This document shows, one piece after another, positions 6,884 to 14,025 of a stretch of 31,118 bases of DNA. Below the pieces are notes generated by a model. The model was not told the origin of the DNA. It did no database searches and worked only from the letters and a program-made list of their open reading frames with translations. The stretch's first letter is position 1, and every line of letters starts with the position of its first letter. The translations under genes were made by a program, and so were the position numbers. The DNA is taken from positions 1 through 31,118 of the forward strand of contig JAICZB010000005.1 in NCBI GenBank assembly GCA_025933895.1, read 5' to 3'. The DNA is from Thermoleophilia bacterium. GTDB lineage: Bacteria > Actinomycetota > Thermoleophilia > Gaiellales > Gaiellaceae.

Positions 6884-7480
6884 ATGGACGTCCGGATTCC
6901 GGCGATGTCGCGACGGCAGCTCTTCGGGGCTGCTGCGGCGGTGGTCGTCCTGCTCCTGCTGCTCGTCCGGCAGCTCGGCGGGGGAGGCGCGGGCGCGGGG
7001 CCGGTCGTGACGCCCGTGCGTGCTCCTGCGCGTGCGCGTCCGGCAGCCGCGAAGCTGCTCGTGGTCGACGTCGCCGGCGCGGTGCGCCGTCCGGGGCTCT
7101 ACCGGCTTCGGGCCGGCTCGAGGATCGACGACGCGATCGCCGCCGCCGGCGGGCCGAAGGCGAAGGCGCAACTCGACACCGTGAACCTTGCCGCGCCGGT
7201 CGCCGACGGGGAGCAGGTCGTCGTCCCGGGAAGCGGCGCGGGCGGTGTCGCTGCGGCGAGCCCTCCCGCCGCCGGCTCCTCACCGTCCGCACCGCTCGAC
7301 CTCAACTCGGCGACGCTCGAGCAACTCGAGAACCTGCCGGGCATCGGCCCTGTGACCGCACAGAAGATCCTCGACTACCGCCAGCAGCACGGCGCGTTCC
7401 ATTCGGTCGACGAGCTGCAGGGAGTGCCCGGGATCGGACCGGCCCACATGGCGCAGCTGAAGGGCCTCGTGATCCCGTGA
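6884..7480 (+). CDS. comEA: ComEA-family DNA-binding competence protein
   Basis: ComEA is a membrane-anchored extracytoplasmic receptor that binds double-stranded DNA and hands it to the ComEC channel during natural transformation. The 198-residue product has an N-terminal membrane segment (about 12-28, a run of Ala, Val and Leu), a Pro/Ala linker, and an SLBB-type domain (about 55-112: LVVDVAGAVRRPGLYRL...IDDAIAAAGG...DGEQVVVPG). After a Ser/Pro/Ala linker comes the C-terminal helix-hairpin-helix pair (LNSATLEQLENLPGIGPVTAQKILDYR..., VPGIGPAHMAQL). This is the usual Gram-positive ComEA order. ATG 6884 is chosen because the membrane segment follows soon; ATG 6905 is possible. A weak -10-like CACGAT lies 7 nt upstream. 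comEC starts 1 nt after its stop. Confidence 0.9.
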   Translation: MDVRIPAMSRRQLFGAAAAVVVLLLLLVRQLGGGGAGAGPVVTPVRAPARARPAAAKLLVVDVAGAVRRPGLYRLRAGSRIDDAIAAAGGPKAKAQLDTVNLAAPVADGEQVVVPGSGAGGVAAASPPAAGSSPSAPLDLNSATLEQLENLPGIGPVTAQKILDYRQQHGAFHSVDELQGVPGIGPAHMAQLKGLVIP

Positions 7481-7481
7481 G

Positions 7482-9005
7482 GTGACGCTGCGTCTTCCGC
7501 ACGCCCTCGTCGGCTCCCTCAGCGTCGGCTTCGCGCTCGCGGACGTGGCACGCGTGTCGACGGCTCCCACGCTCGGAACGGCTTCCGCGCTCGCTTTCGT
7601 CGCCCTCGCAACCTCGGATTCGCGCTTCCGGCGGCTGGCGATTGCCTCGGCCGTTGTAGCCCTCGCCTGGACGTGGGGGAGCATCCGGCTCGCCCAGCTC
7701 GATCGCAGCGTGCTCGCGTCGCGGATAGGCACCTTCGAGCGGGCGGTGGTCGAGGTCGAGGAGCCGCCACGGCCGGGAGCGTTCGAGCAGCGGATGAAGG
7801 GGCTCGTGCTCCGCTGGGGAACGCTGCGCACGCACGAGCCTGTCTGGCTGGAGCTTCCGCTCGGACGATCGCCGCCGGAGGGCGCACGGCTGGAGCTTCT
7901 CGGTGAGCTGCGGGCTCCGTCCGGGCCGTCGAACGGCTTCGACGAGGCGAAGTGGCTGCGGCGACAGGGCATCCACGTAGTGCTGCGCGGGCAGGCGTGG
8001 CGGGTCGTCGGCCGACGTCGCGGGATCTCCGGCGTCGGGGACGGTGTCGGTCGCTGGCTCGCCGGCGACACGACGCGGGGCCTGAGCGGCGCGCGACGAG
8101 ACGTGATCGAGGCGATCGTGCTCGGCCGTGCGTCCGGCGTCGACGAGAAGTTGCTCGCGGACTTCCGTTCCACCGGCCTCTACCACTGTCTGGCAGTCGA
8201 CGGGCTGAAGGTCGCCGCTGTCGGTGGCGGGGCCGCCGCCGTGGTTCTGCTCCTCGGCTTCGGGAGCTACCTCGCCCAGATCGCAGCGCTGCTCGCGATC
8301 GGCGCCTACGCGCTCGCCGTCGGACTCCATCCGTCCGTCGTGCGCGCGGCACTCGCTGGCGGAATCGGCTCGCTCGCCTGGTTGGCCGGCCGCGAGCGCG
8401 ACCGCTGGCAGGCGCTGCTCGTCGGCGCAGCCGTGCTCCTCGGCCGGAATCCGTACGTGCTCTTCGATGCCGGCTTCCAGCTCTCGTTCGCCGCCGTCGC
8501 GTCGATCTTCGTCGTGACGCCGCGCGTCGTTCGTGCGCTCGAGGGCTACCCGGTGTCGCGCGGGCTCGCGCAGCTCATCGGCGTCTCGACCGCGTGCGGT
8601 CTCGCCACGGCCCCGGTGACGTGGTTCCAGTTCCACCAGATCTCGCTCGTCACCGTCCCGGCGAACGTCGTGGCGGTCCCGATCGTCGTCGAGGTGCTCG
8701 GGCTTGCGCTCCTGACTGCGGTGGTCGCGCCGATCGCGCCCTCGGTCGCGGCGGCGATGGCTCAGCTCAATGGCTGGGGTGCGTGGTTCGTGGCCGTCTG
8801 CGCGCGTGGATTCGGGAGCGTTCCCGGAGCGCAGATCACCTCTCCGCGGGCGGCAGCCCTCCTCGGTCTGGGAGTGGTCGGCGCAGCCGCCTATGCTTGG
8901 CAGCGTGGCGAGCGAGCCCGAGCTGAAGCCGGTCTACCTCCTGACGGGAACGGACCGGCCGAAGATCGCGGTGGCCCTGCGGCGCCTGCGCGGGCGGATC
9001 GGTGA
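7482..9005 (+). CDS. comEC: ComEC/Rec2 DNA-uptake channel protein, short form
   Basis: ComEC forms the inner-membrane channel for single-stranded DNA in transformation. The product has 507 residues, with an N-terminal part of short hydrophobic segments and a soluble DUF4131-like region (about 85-190). The competence domain begins at VIEAIVLGRASGVDEKLLADF and FRSTGLYHCLAVDGLKVAAV (canonical form: hxxAISGLH) and continues through about eight membrane helices, including FDAGFQLSFAAVASIF and TVPANVVAVPIVVEVL. It stops after the helices, so the C-terminal metallo-beta-lactamase-like domain of longer ComEC proteins is absent. The GTG at 7482 directly follows the comEA stop. The last 34 codons or so (Gly/Pro/Ala/Arg-rich, no membrane helix) overlap the start of holA in another frame, so the tail is probably under little constraint. 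Confidence 0.88.
   Translation: MTLRLPHALVGSLSVGFALADVARVSTAPTLGTASALAFVALATSDSRFRRLAIASAVVALAWTWGSIRLAQLDRSVLASRIGTFERAVVEVEEPPRPGAFEQRMKGLVLRWGTLRTHEPVWLELPLGRSPPEGARLELLGELRAPSGPSNGFDEAKWLRRQGIHVVLRGQAWRVVGRRRGISGVGDGVGRWLAGDTTRGLSGARRDVIEAIVLGRASGVDEKLLADFRSTGLYHCLAVDGLKVAAVGGGAAAVVLLLGFGSYLAQIAALLAIGAYALAVGLHPSVVRAALAGGIGSLAWLAGRERDRWQALLVGAAVLLGRNPYVLFDAGFQLSFAAVASIFVVTPRVVRALEGYPVSRGLAQLIGVSTACGLATAPVTWFQFHQISLVTVPANVVAVPIVVEVLGLALLTAVVAPIAPSVAAAMAQLNGWGAWFVAVCARGFGSVPGAQITSPRAAALLGLGVVGAAAYAWQRGERARAEAGLPPDGNGPAEDRGGPAAPARADR
8892..8904 (+). promoter_or_regulatory. holA -10 box inside comEC, leaderless
   Basis: TATGCT (8892-8897) is followed by 7 nt and the GTG at 8905. The same hexamer with the same spacing precedes murJ. 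It lies within the comEC coding region, so holA could be made without the competence genes. The ATG inside the hexamer (8893) is in frame with holA and would tempt a gene finder. Confidence 0.5.
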
Positions 9006-9888
9006 GGACGCGATCGAGCAGCTGCACGCCGCAGAGGCCTCGGGCGAAGATGCGGTCGCCGCCTGCAACGCCCTCGGTCTCTTCGGCGGCGACGCGCGGC
9101 TCGTGGTGGTCGACGGCGTCGAAACCTGGAAGGCGGCCGACGTGAAGGAGCTCGAGGCGTACGTCGCCGCTCCGGCCCCGACCACAGTCCTTGCGCTCGT
9201 CGGCGACGGGATCAAGCGCGACTCGGCGCTCGCCAAGATGGTCGCCAAGACGGGCCAGGTCCTCGCGTACGACGTCTCGAAGAAGCAGCTGCCCGAATGG
9301 GTTGGCGAGCAGTTCGCGCGTCTTGGGGCAGCTGCCGACCGCGACGCGTGCCGCGCGCTCGTCGAGGCCGTGGGCGACGACGTCGGCGACCTTGCGTCCG
9401 AGATTCAGAAGCTCGCGACCTGGGCGAACGGCGAGCAGATCACTCGTGCGACCGTCGAGGAGCTCGCGGTCGGACGCGCAGAGACGCCGATCTTCGCCGT
9501 CACGGATTCCTGGGGGCGGCGCGACGTCGGGGCGACGTTGCGCGCGACCGAGTCGCTGCTCGACCGCTCACCTCGGCCGCGCTCGGGGGAGCTGATCCGG
9601 CTCGTCGCCTCGCTCGTGGGCCATGTCGGGCGCGTCCGGAAGGTCTCCCGCCTGGCGGACGAGGGTGTCCGCTCGAGCGAGATCGCGAGCCAACTGAAGA
9701 TGCACCCGTTCGTCGCCGAGAAGGCGGCGAAGCAGGCAAGAAACTTCTCGCCGGAGGAGCTCGCGCAGGCGACCGTCCGACTGGCAGAGCTCGACGCCGG
9801 GGCGAAGGGCGGGTCGCGTCTCCCGCCCGAGCTCCAGCTCGACCGGGCGCTCGTGGAGATCACGCGCCCGAGCGAGCGCGCTGGCTGA
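8905..9888 (+). CDS. holA: DNA polymerase III delta subunit
   Basis: HolA (delta) is the clamp-loader subunit that opens the beta sliding clamp so it can be placed on DNA. From the GTG at 8905 the protein has 327 residues (331 from ATG 8893). The N-terminal AAA-like domain begins PVYLLTGTDRPKIAVALRRLR, with the family-typical LGLFGGDARLVVVDGVETWK near 60-80 and TTVLALVGDGIKRDSALAKMV. Domain II/III features are GDDVGDLASEIQKLATWA and the C-terminal collar helices (RPRSGELIRLVASLVGHVGRV, LKMHPFVAEKAAKQARNFSPEEL). It ends 7 nt before the convergent rpsT stop. Overlap with comEC is 101 bp. The arrangement comEA-comEC-holA-rpsT is widely conserved in bacteria. Confidence 0.9.
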   Translation: MASEPELKPVYLLTGTDRPKIAVALRRLRGRIGEDAIEQLHAAEASGEDAVAACNALGLFGGDARLVVVDGVETWKAADVKELEAYVAAPAPTTVLALVGDGIKRDSALAKMVAKTGQVLAYDVSKKQLPEWVGEQFARLGAAADRDACRALVEAVGDDVGDLASEIQKLATWANGEQITRATVEELAVGRAETPIFAVTDSWGRRDVGATLRATESLLDRSPRPRSGELIRLVASLVGHVGRVRKVSRLADEGVRSSEIASQLKMHPFVAEKAAKQARNFSPEELAQATVRLAELDAGAKGGSRLPPELQLDRALVEITRPSERAG

Positions 9889-9895
9889 GGACTCG

Positions 9896-10165
9896 CTACT
9901 TCCCGGCAGCGCCTGCGGCCAGCTTCGCCGCCTGAGACTTGCGCCGGGCAACGGTGTTCCGGTGGAGTGCGCCGCTCGCCGCGGCGCGGTCGAGCCACTG
10001 GACCAGCTCGCGGTGCCGCGTCTCGGTCTCGGCCCCGTCACCCTCGGCGACCGACTCGGTCAGGCGCCGCATCAGCGTCTTCGCGGTCGAGCGCCAGCGG
10101 AGGTTCTCCTGCCGCTGTCGGGCGGCCAGGCGGACGCGCTTCTCCTGCTGCTTGATGTTCGGCAT
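9896..10165 (-). CDS. rpsT: 30S ribosomal protein S20
   Basis: S20 binds 16S rRNA early in assembly of the small subunit. The 89-residue product starts MPNIKQQEKRVRLAARQRQEN, the typical lysine/arginine-rich S20 N-terminus (usual form MANIKSQIKRIKTNEK...). It is helical throughout and ends in RRKSQAAKLAAGAAGK, matching the RKKSRL...A.. C-terminus of the family. The ATG at 10165 has no Shine-Dalgarno sequence; a hairpin plus T-tract occupies the leader instead. It is divergent from murJ and convergent with holA. S20 synthesis is feedback-controlled in E. coli at translation; whether the hairpin here serves that purpose is open. Confidence 0.94.
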   Translation of the reverse strand: MPNIKQQEKRVRLAARQRQENLRWRSTAKTLMRRLTESVAEGDGAETETRHRELVQWLDRAAASGALHRNTVARRKSQAAKLAAGAAGK

Positions 10166-10170
10166 CTCGG

Positions 10171-10192
10171 AAAAAGACCCGCGACTCGCGGG
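10171..10192 (-). terminator. Terminator-like hairpin making up the rpsT leader
   Basis: On the minus strand CCCGCG (10192 to 10187), the loop AGT and CGCGGG (10183 to 10178) are followed by TCTTTTT (10177 to 10171), the form of an intrinsic terminator. It lies between the rpsT -10 box and the rpsT ATG (5 nt after the T-tract), and no gene ends upstream of it on this strand. It therefore looks like a leader attenuator or protein-binding hairpin rather than a 3' terminator. Confidence 0.6.
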
Positions 10193-10199
10193 CCGGGCG

Positions 10200-10205
10200 A
10201 TGGTA
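10200..10205 (-). promoter_or_regulatory. rpsT -10 box
   Basis: TACCAT (10205 to 10200, minus strand) predicts a start near 10193, the first base of the hairpin region. The rpsT leader would then be about 28 nt and almost entirely hairpin plus T-tract. The murJ -10 lies 14 bp away on the opposite strand. Confidence 0.45.
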
Positions 10206-10219
10206 GCAACCCCGCTCCC

Positions 10220-10232
10220 TATGCTGCCCCTC
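10220..10232 (+). promoter_or_regulatory. murJ -10 box, leaderless
   Basis: TATGCT (10220-10225), 7 nt, then the GTG at 10233, identical in hexamer and spacing to holA. An in-frame ATG lies within the hexamer at 10221. Confidence 0.5.
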
Positions 10233-12062
10233 GTGGACGACGCCGAGCGGCAGCGGCACGAGCGGCGGCTGGCGCGCGACCGCCGCCGTCGCGAGCAGGG
10301 AAAGCCGTCGTACTTCGAGAGCGACGCGACGCTCGATTCGTGGCCGATAGCTCAGGACCCGTCCGAGCGGCCCACCTCGATCCTCCGCCCACGCCGCGAC
10401 CAGGGTGAGCTGACCGAGCTCGAGGCGCGGACACTCGACGAGGAAGGGCAGGCGACACAGGTCGGAGTCGCTGCCCCGGTCGAGACGGAGCCTGAACCGG
10501 ACGCCGGGCGCGGGCTGGCGCGCTCCGGGATCATCTTCGCCTTCGCCACCGGGGTGTCGCGGGTCATCGGGCTCGCGCGGGAAATCCTTCAGGCCGCAAT
10601 CTTCGGAATCGCCGGGAGGGTCAATGCCTTCGAGATCGCGTTTCTCGTTCCGAACACCGTGCGAGCCCTTGTCGCCGACTCCGCGCTTTCGGGCGCGTTC
10701 GTGCCGGTTTTCAGTGACCTGCTGGTCAAGGGCGAACGGAAGCGCGCGTGGCGCGTTGCGTCCTCGCTGTTCTGGCTGATGCTGCTCGGGCTCGGAGCCC
10801 TGACGGCCCTGTTCGTGGTGATCGCGCCGTGGGTGATGGCCGCCTTCAACTACGGGCCGGGGCAAAAGTACGGCGCCCTCGCAGCAGGGCTCGCGCGGGT
10901 GCTCTTCCCGCTCGTGCTCGTTCTCGGGCTGACCGGGATCGTGGTGGGAATCCTCAATAGCTACGACCACTTCACGGTCCCCGCGCTCAGTCCGGTGGCA
11001 TGGAACCTCGTGATCCTCCTCGGGCTTGCGCTCGGTGCGGAGCACACGCACGACAAGTCGACGAGGCTCTACTTCTACGCGGTCGCCATCCTCGTCGCGA
11101 CGGTCGTCCAGTTCCTCCTGCCCCTGCCGTGGCTGCGGGGGCGGGACGGCCGACTGCGGATGGTGATCGACATCCATGACCCTGCGGTCAAGCGCACCTT
11201 TGTGCTGATGGTGCCGATCACGATCGGCCTCGGCCTGATCAACATCAACGCGGCCATCGACCAGCTCTTCGCGACGCACTTCTTGAACCCGCACAAGGAT
11301 CCCGCTGCGATCGTGCGCGCCTTTCGCCTGTACATGCTCCCGCAGGGGGTGTTCTCGGTCGCGGTGGCGACGGTGCTCTTCCCATTGCTCTCGCGCCACG
11401 CGTCGCGCAGAGATTGGGACGCTCTCGGGAGTACCGTCGCCACGGGGTTGCGACTGATCTCGTTCCTGCTCGTGCCCGCGAGCGCCGCGGCTGCGGTGCT
11501 GGCCACGCCGATCGTGCGGCTCCTCTACCAGCACGGCCAATTCGGCCCAGGGGCTACGCCGAGGGTCGCAAGCTGCCTGGCCGCATTTGCGCTCGGGCTC
11601 ACGTTCAACGGGACGATGCTGATGCTGAACCGCGGGTTCTTCTCGCTCCAGTCACCCTGGATCCCGAGCTGGGTCGCGTTCGGGAACCTCGGCCTGAACG
11701 CCCTGTTCGATGCGATCTTCTACCGGTTCGGCACCTGGGGCATCCCGCTCTCGACGTCGCTCGTGAACATCGCCGGGACGTGGGCGCTCCTCGTCCTGTT
11801 CCGGCGGCGAATGGGCGGCTTCGAGCTCGGGGAGACGGCCAGGACCTTCTTCCACGTCACCGCTGCCTCGGTGGGCCTCGCCGCCGTGGCCTGGGGGGTC
11901 TGGCGTCTCCTCGACGCGGGGCTCGGCCGCTCGCTACCGGCGCAGGTCGTGTCGCTCGGCCTCGGGCTCGTACTCGGCTATGCCGTGTTCTTCGGAGCCT
12001 GCCGCCTGCTGGGCGTGCGCGAGCTCGAGACGATGCTGCGGCTGCGACGCGCTCGCGCCTGA
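10233..12062 (+). CDS. murJ: MurJ-type lipid II flippase with long N-terminal extension
   Basis: MurJ moves the cell-wall precursor lipid II across the cytoplasmic membrane. The product (609 residues from GTG 10233) has about 14 membrane helices of the MOP/MVF superfamily. Helix 1 carries the family signature RSGIIFAFATGVSRVIGLAREI, followed by FEIAFLVPNTVRALVADSALSGAFVPVFSDLL. Further family marks are YMLPQGVFSVAVATVLFPLLSRHAS and LLYQHGQFG. Unusually for a compact MurJ, about 95 hydrophilic residues precede helix 1. They are rich in Arg and Glu (DDAERQRHERRLARDRRRRE, then PRRDQGELTELEARTLDEEG) and presumably cytoplasmic. Mycobacterial MurJ (MviN) has a C-terminal pseudokinase extension instead; here the protein ends soon after the last helix. 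Neighbours are rpsT (divergent) and lepA. Confidence 0.92.
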   Translation: MDDAERQRHERRLARDRRRREQGKPSYFESDATLDSWPIAQDPSERPTSILRPRRDQGELTELEARTLDEEGQATQVGVAAPVETEPEPDAGRGLARSGIIFAFATGVSRVIGLAREILQAAIFGIAGRVNAFEIAFLVPNTVRALVADSALSGAFVPVFSDLLVKGERKRAWRVASSLFWLMLLGLGALTALFVVIAPWVMAAFNYGPGQKYGALAAGLARVLFPLVLVLGLTGIVVGILNSYDHFTVPALSPVAWNLVILLGLALGAEHTHDKSTRLYFYAVAILVATVVQFLLPLPWLRGRDGRLRMVIDIHDPAVKRTFVLMVPITIGLGLININAAIDQLFATHFLNPHKDPAAIVRAFRLYMLPQGVFSVAVATVLFPLLSRHASRRDWDALGSTVATGLRLISFLLVPASAAAAVLATPIVRLLYQHGQFGPGATPRVASCLAAFALGLTFNGTMLMLNRGFFSLQSPWIPSWVAFGNLGLNALFDAIFYRFGTWGIPLSTSLVNIAGTWALLVLFRRRMGGFELGETARTFFHVTAASVGLAAVAWGVWRLLDAGLGRSLPAQVVSLGLGLVLGYAVFFGACRLLGVRELETMLRLRRARA

Positions 12063-12153
12063 CCTGCAAACCGGCGCGCAATTGGCGCAGAGCCGTTCCC
12101 CTCCTGGCACGGATTGACCGATAGGGTCGACCGCGAGGGCGGAGGGACCAACA

Positions 12154-12169
12154 CCCCACCCGGGTGGGG
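12154..12169. repeat. Perfect palindrome between murJ and lepA
   Basis: CCCCACCCGGGTGGGG is a perfect 16-bp palindrome in the 172-nt murJ-lepA gap. As RNA it could form a 6-bp stem with a CCGG loop, but no T-run follows, so it is not a standard terminator. It lies 51 nt before the lepA -10 box. A GGGTGGGGG string recurs in the hairpin before the aldehyde dehydrogenase at the end of the window. The rest of this gap shows a TTGACC (12114-12119) with no well-placed -10. Confidence 0.5.
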
Positions 12170-12220
12170 GAGTGCCGCGGCTCCGCCCGAACGGACACGG
12201 TCGGCGCGGGCCTGCGTCAG

Positions 12221-12234
12221 TACCATCGCCGCTC
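12221..12234 (+). promoter_or_regulatory. lepA -10 box, leaderless
   Basis: TACCAT (12221-12226), 8 nt, then the GTG at 12235. No Shine-Dalgarno sequence precedes the start. Confidence 0.5.
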
Positions 12235-14025
12235 GTGGACCAGGCACGAATCCGCAACTTTTCGATCATCGCGCACATCGACCACGGCAAGTCGACGCTT
12301 GCGGATCGCATCCTCGAGCTGACCGAGGCCGTGTCGGCACGCGAGATGCGCGAGCAGGTTCTCGACACGATGGAGCTCGAGCGCGAACGGGGCATCACCA
12401 TCAAGGCGCAGGCCGTCCGTGTCACGTGGAAGGGACACGAGCTCAACCTGATCGACACGCCCGGGCATGTCGATTTCACCTACGAGGTCTCGCGCTCGCT
12501 GCAGGCGTGCGAGGGGGCGCTCCTCGTCGTCGACGCCGCCCAGGGCATCGAGGCGCAGACGCTCGCGAATGCCTACCTCGCGATCGAGAACGGGCTCGAG
12601 ATCGTCCCTGTCGCGAACAAGATCGACCTCCCGGCCGCGGATCCGGACGGGACGGCGGTCGAGGTCGCCGAGCTGCTCGGCGACGACCCGGCTCACGTGC
12701 TCCGGATCTCGGCCAAGACGGGCGACGGGGTCGCCGACGTCCTCGACGCGATCGTCGAGCGCGTGCCGCCGCCCGAGGGAGATCCCGACGCGCCGGCCCG
12801 GGCGCTCGTCTTCGACTCGTCGTACGACCAGTACCGCGGCGTCGTAGCCTTCGTCCGCGTCGTCGACGGCACGTTCTCCACCCGCGAGGGGCTCCGGACG
12901 ATGGCCACCGACACCCGCTTCGACGCGGAGGAGCTCGGCGTGTTCTCGCCGGCCATGGCCCCGGTCGAGCAGCTGGCCGCCGGCGAGGTCGGTTACGTCG
13001 TGACTGGACTGAAGGACGTTTCGCGCCTGCGGGTCGGCGACACGCTCACGACCGTGCGGCGTCCGGCGGAGGAAGCGGTTCCCGGCTACAAGGACGTCAA
13101 GCCGATGGTCTTCGCCGGGCTGTTCCCGACGGATTCGGACGACTACCCGGAGCTGCGCGACGCGCTCGAGCGGCTCAAGCTCAACGACGCAGCGCTCCTC
13201 TACGAGCCGGAGACGTCGCAGGCGCTCGGCTTCGGCTTCCGCTGCGGCTTCCTCGGCCTCCTCCACATGGAGATCGTTCGCGAGCGGCTCGAGCGCGAGT
13301 TCGACCTCGACCTGCTCGTCACCGCGCCGAACGTCGCGTATCGCGTGATGAAGAAGAACGGAGGCTGGATCGAGGTGCACAACCCGGCCGGGTTCCCACG
13401 CGAGATCGAGGAGGTGGAGGAGCCGTACGTCGCCGCCTCGATCATCGTCCCGAAGGAGCACGTCGGCGCCGTGATGGAGCTGAACAACGACCGTCGCGGG
13501 ACGTTCGGAAAACTCGAGTACCTCTCACCGGAGCGCGTCCACCTCACGTATGAGCTCCCGCTCGCGGAGATCGTCCTCGACTACTACGACCAGCTCAAGT
13601 CGCGCACCCGCGGTTACGCGTCGTTCGACTACGACCTCGCGGGCTTCAAGCCGGGCCACCTGGTGCGGGTCGACGTGCTCGTCGGCGGCGAGCCCGTCGA
13701 CGCGTTGTCCCTCATCGTCCACCGCGACTTCGCGTACGACCGCGGGAGGCTGCTCGTCGACAAGCTCCGCGAGGAGATTCCGCGCCAGATGTTCGACATC
13801 GCGATCCAGGCCGCGGTCGGCTCGCGCGTCATCGCGCGGGAGACGGTGAAGGCGAAGCGCAAGGACGTGCTCGCGAAGTGCTACGGCGGCGACATCTCCC
13901 GCAAGCGAAAGCTGCTGGAGAAGCAGAAGGCGGGCAAGAAGCGGATGAAGCAGGTGGGTGCCGTCGAGGTGCCGCAGGAGGCGTTCCTCGCAGTCCTCAA
14001 CATCGGCCAGGGGCAGCGGTCGTGA
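12235..14025 (+). CDS. lepA: Elongation factor 4 (LepA)
   Basis: LepA/EF4 is a ribosome-bound GTPase related to EF-G that assists translation under stress and subunit biogenesis. The 596-residue product has G1 AHIDHGKST (13-21), the switch I/G2 region with RGITIKAQAV, G3 DTPGH, G4 NKIDLPAADPD and G5 ISAKTGDGV. Domains II to V follow with GYVVTGLKDVSRLRVGDTL, YKDVKPMVFAGLFPTDSDDYPELRDAL and GFGFRCGFLGLLHMEI, and the LepA-specific C-terminal domain ends GKKRMKQVGAVEVPQEAFLAVL. The GTG at 12235 gives VDQARIRNFSII, which matches the usual MDQ.RIRNF start of LepA; an upstream in-frame ATG at 12172 would add an unlikely Arg/Pro-rich 21 residues. The stop overlaps the hemW start (GTGA). Confidence 0.97.
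   Translation: MDQARIRNFSIIAHIDHGKSTLADRILELTEAVSAREMREQVLDTMELERERGITIKAQAVRVTWKGHELNLIDTPGHVDFTYEVSRSLQACEGALLVVDAAQGIEAQTLANAYLAIENGLEIVPVANKIDLPAADPDGTAVEVAELLGDDPAHVLRISAKTGDGVADVLDAIVERVPPPEGDPDAPARALVFDSSYDQYRGVVAFVRVVDGTFSTREGLRTMATDTRFDAEELGVFSPAMAPVEQLAAGEVGYVVTGLKDVSRLRVGDTLTTVRRPAEEAVPGYKDVKPMVFAGLFPTDSDDYPELRDALERLKLNDAALLYEPETSQALGFGFRCGFLGLLHMEIVRERLEREFDLDLLVTAPNVAYRVMKKNGGWIEVHNPAGFPREIEEVEEPYVAASIIVPKEHVGAVMELNNDRRGTFGKLEYLSPERVHLTYELPLAEIVLDYYDQLKSRTRGYASFDYDLAGFKPGHLVRVDVLVGGEPVDALSLIVHRDFAYDRGRLLVDKLREEIPRQMFDIAIQAAVGSRVIARETVKAKRKDVLAKCYGGDISRKRKLLEKQKAGKKRMKQVGAVEVPQEAFLAVLNIGQGQRS

Noticed and set aside
12172..12234. ATG 12172 as lepA start.
   Set aside because: It would add 21 Arg/Pro-rich residues before a normal LepA N-terminus and lies upstream of the -10 box.
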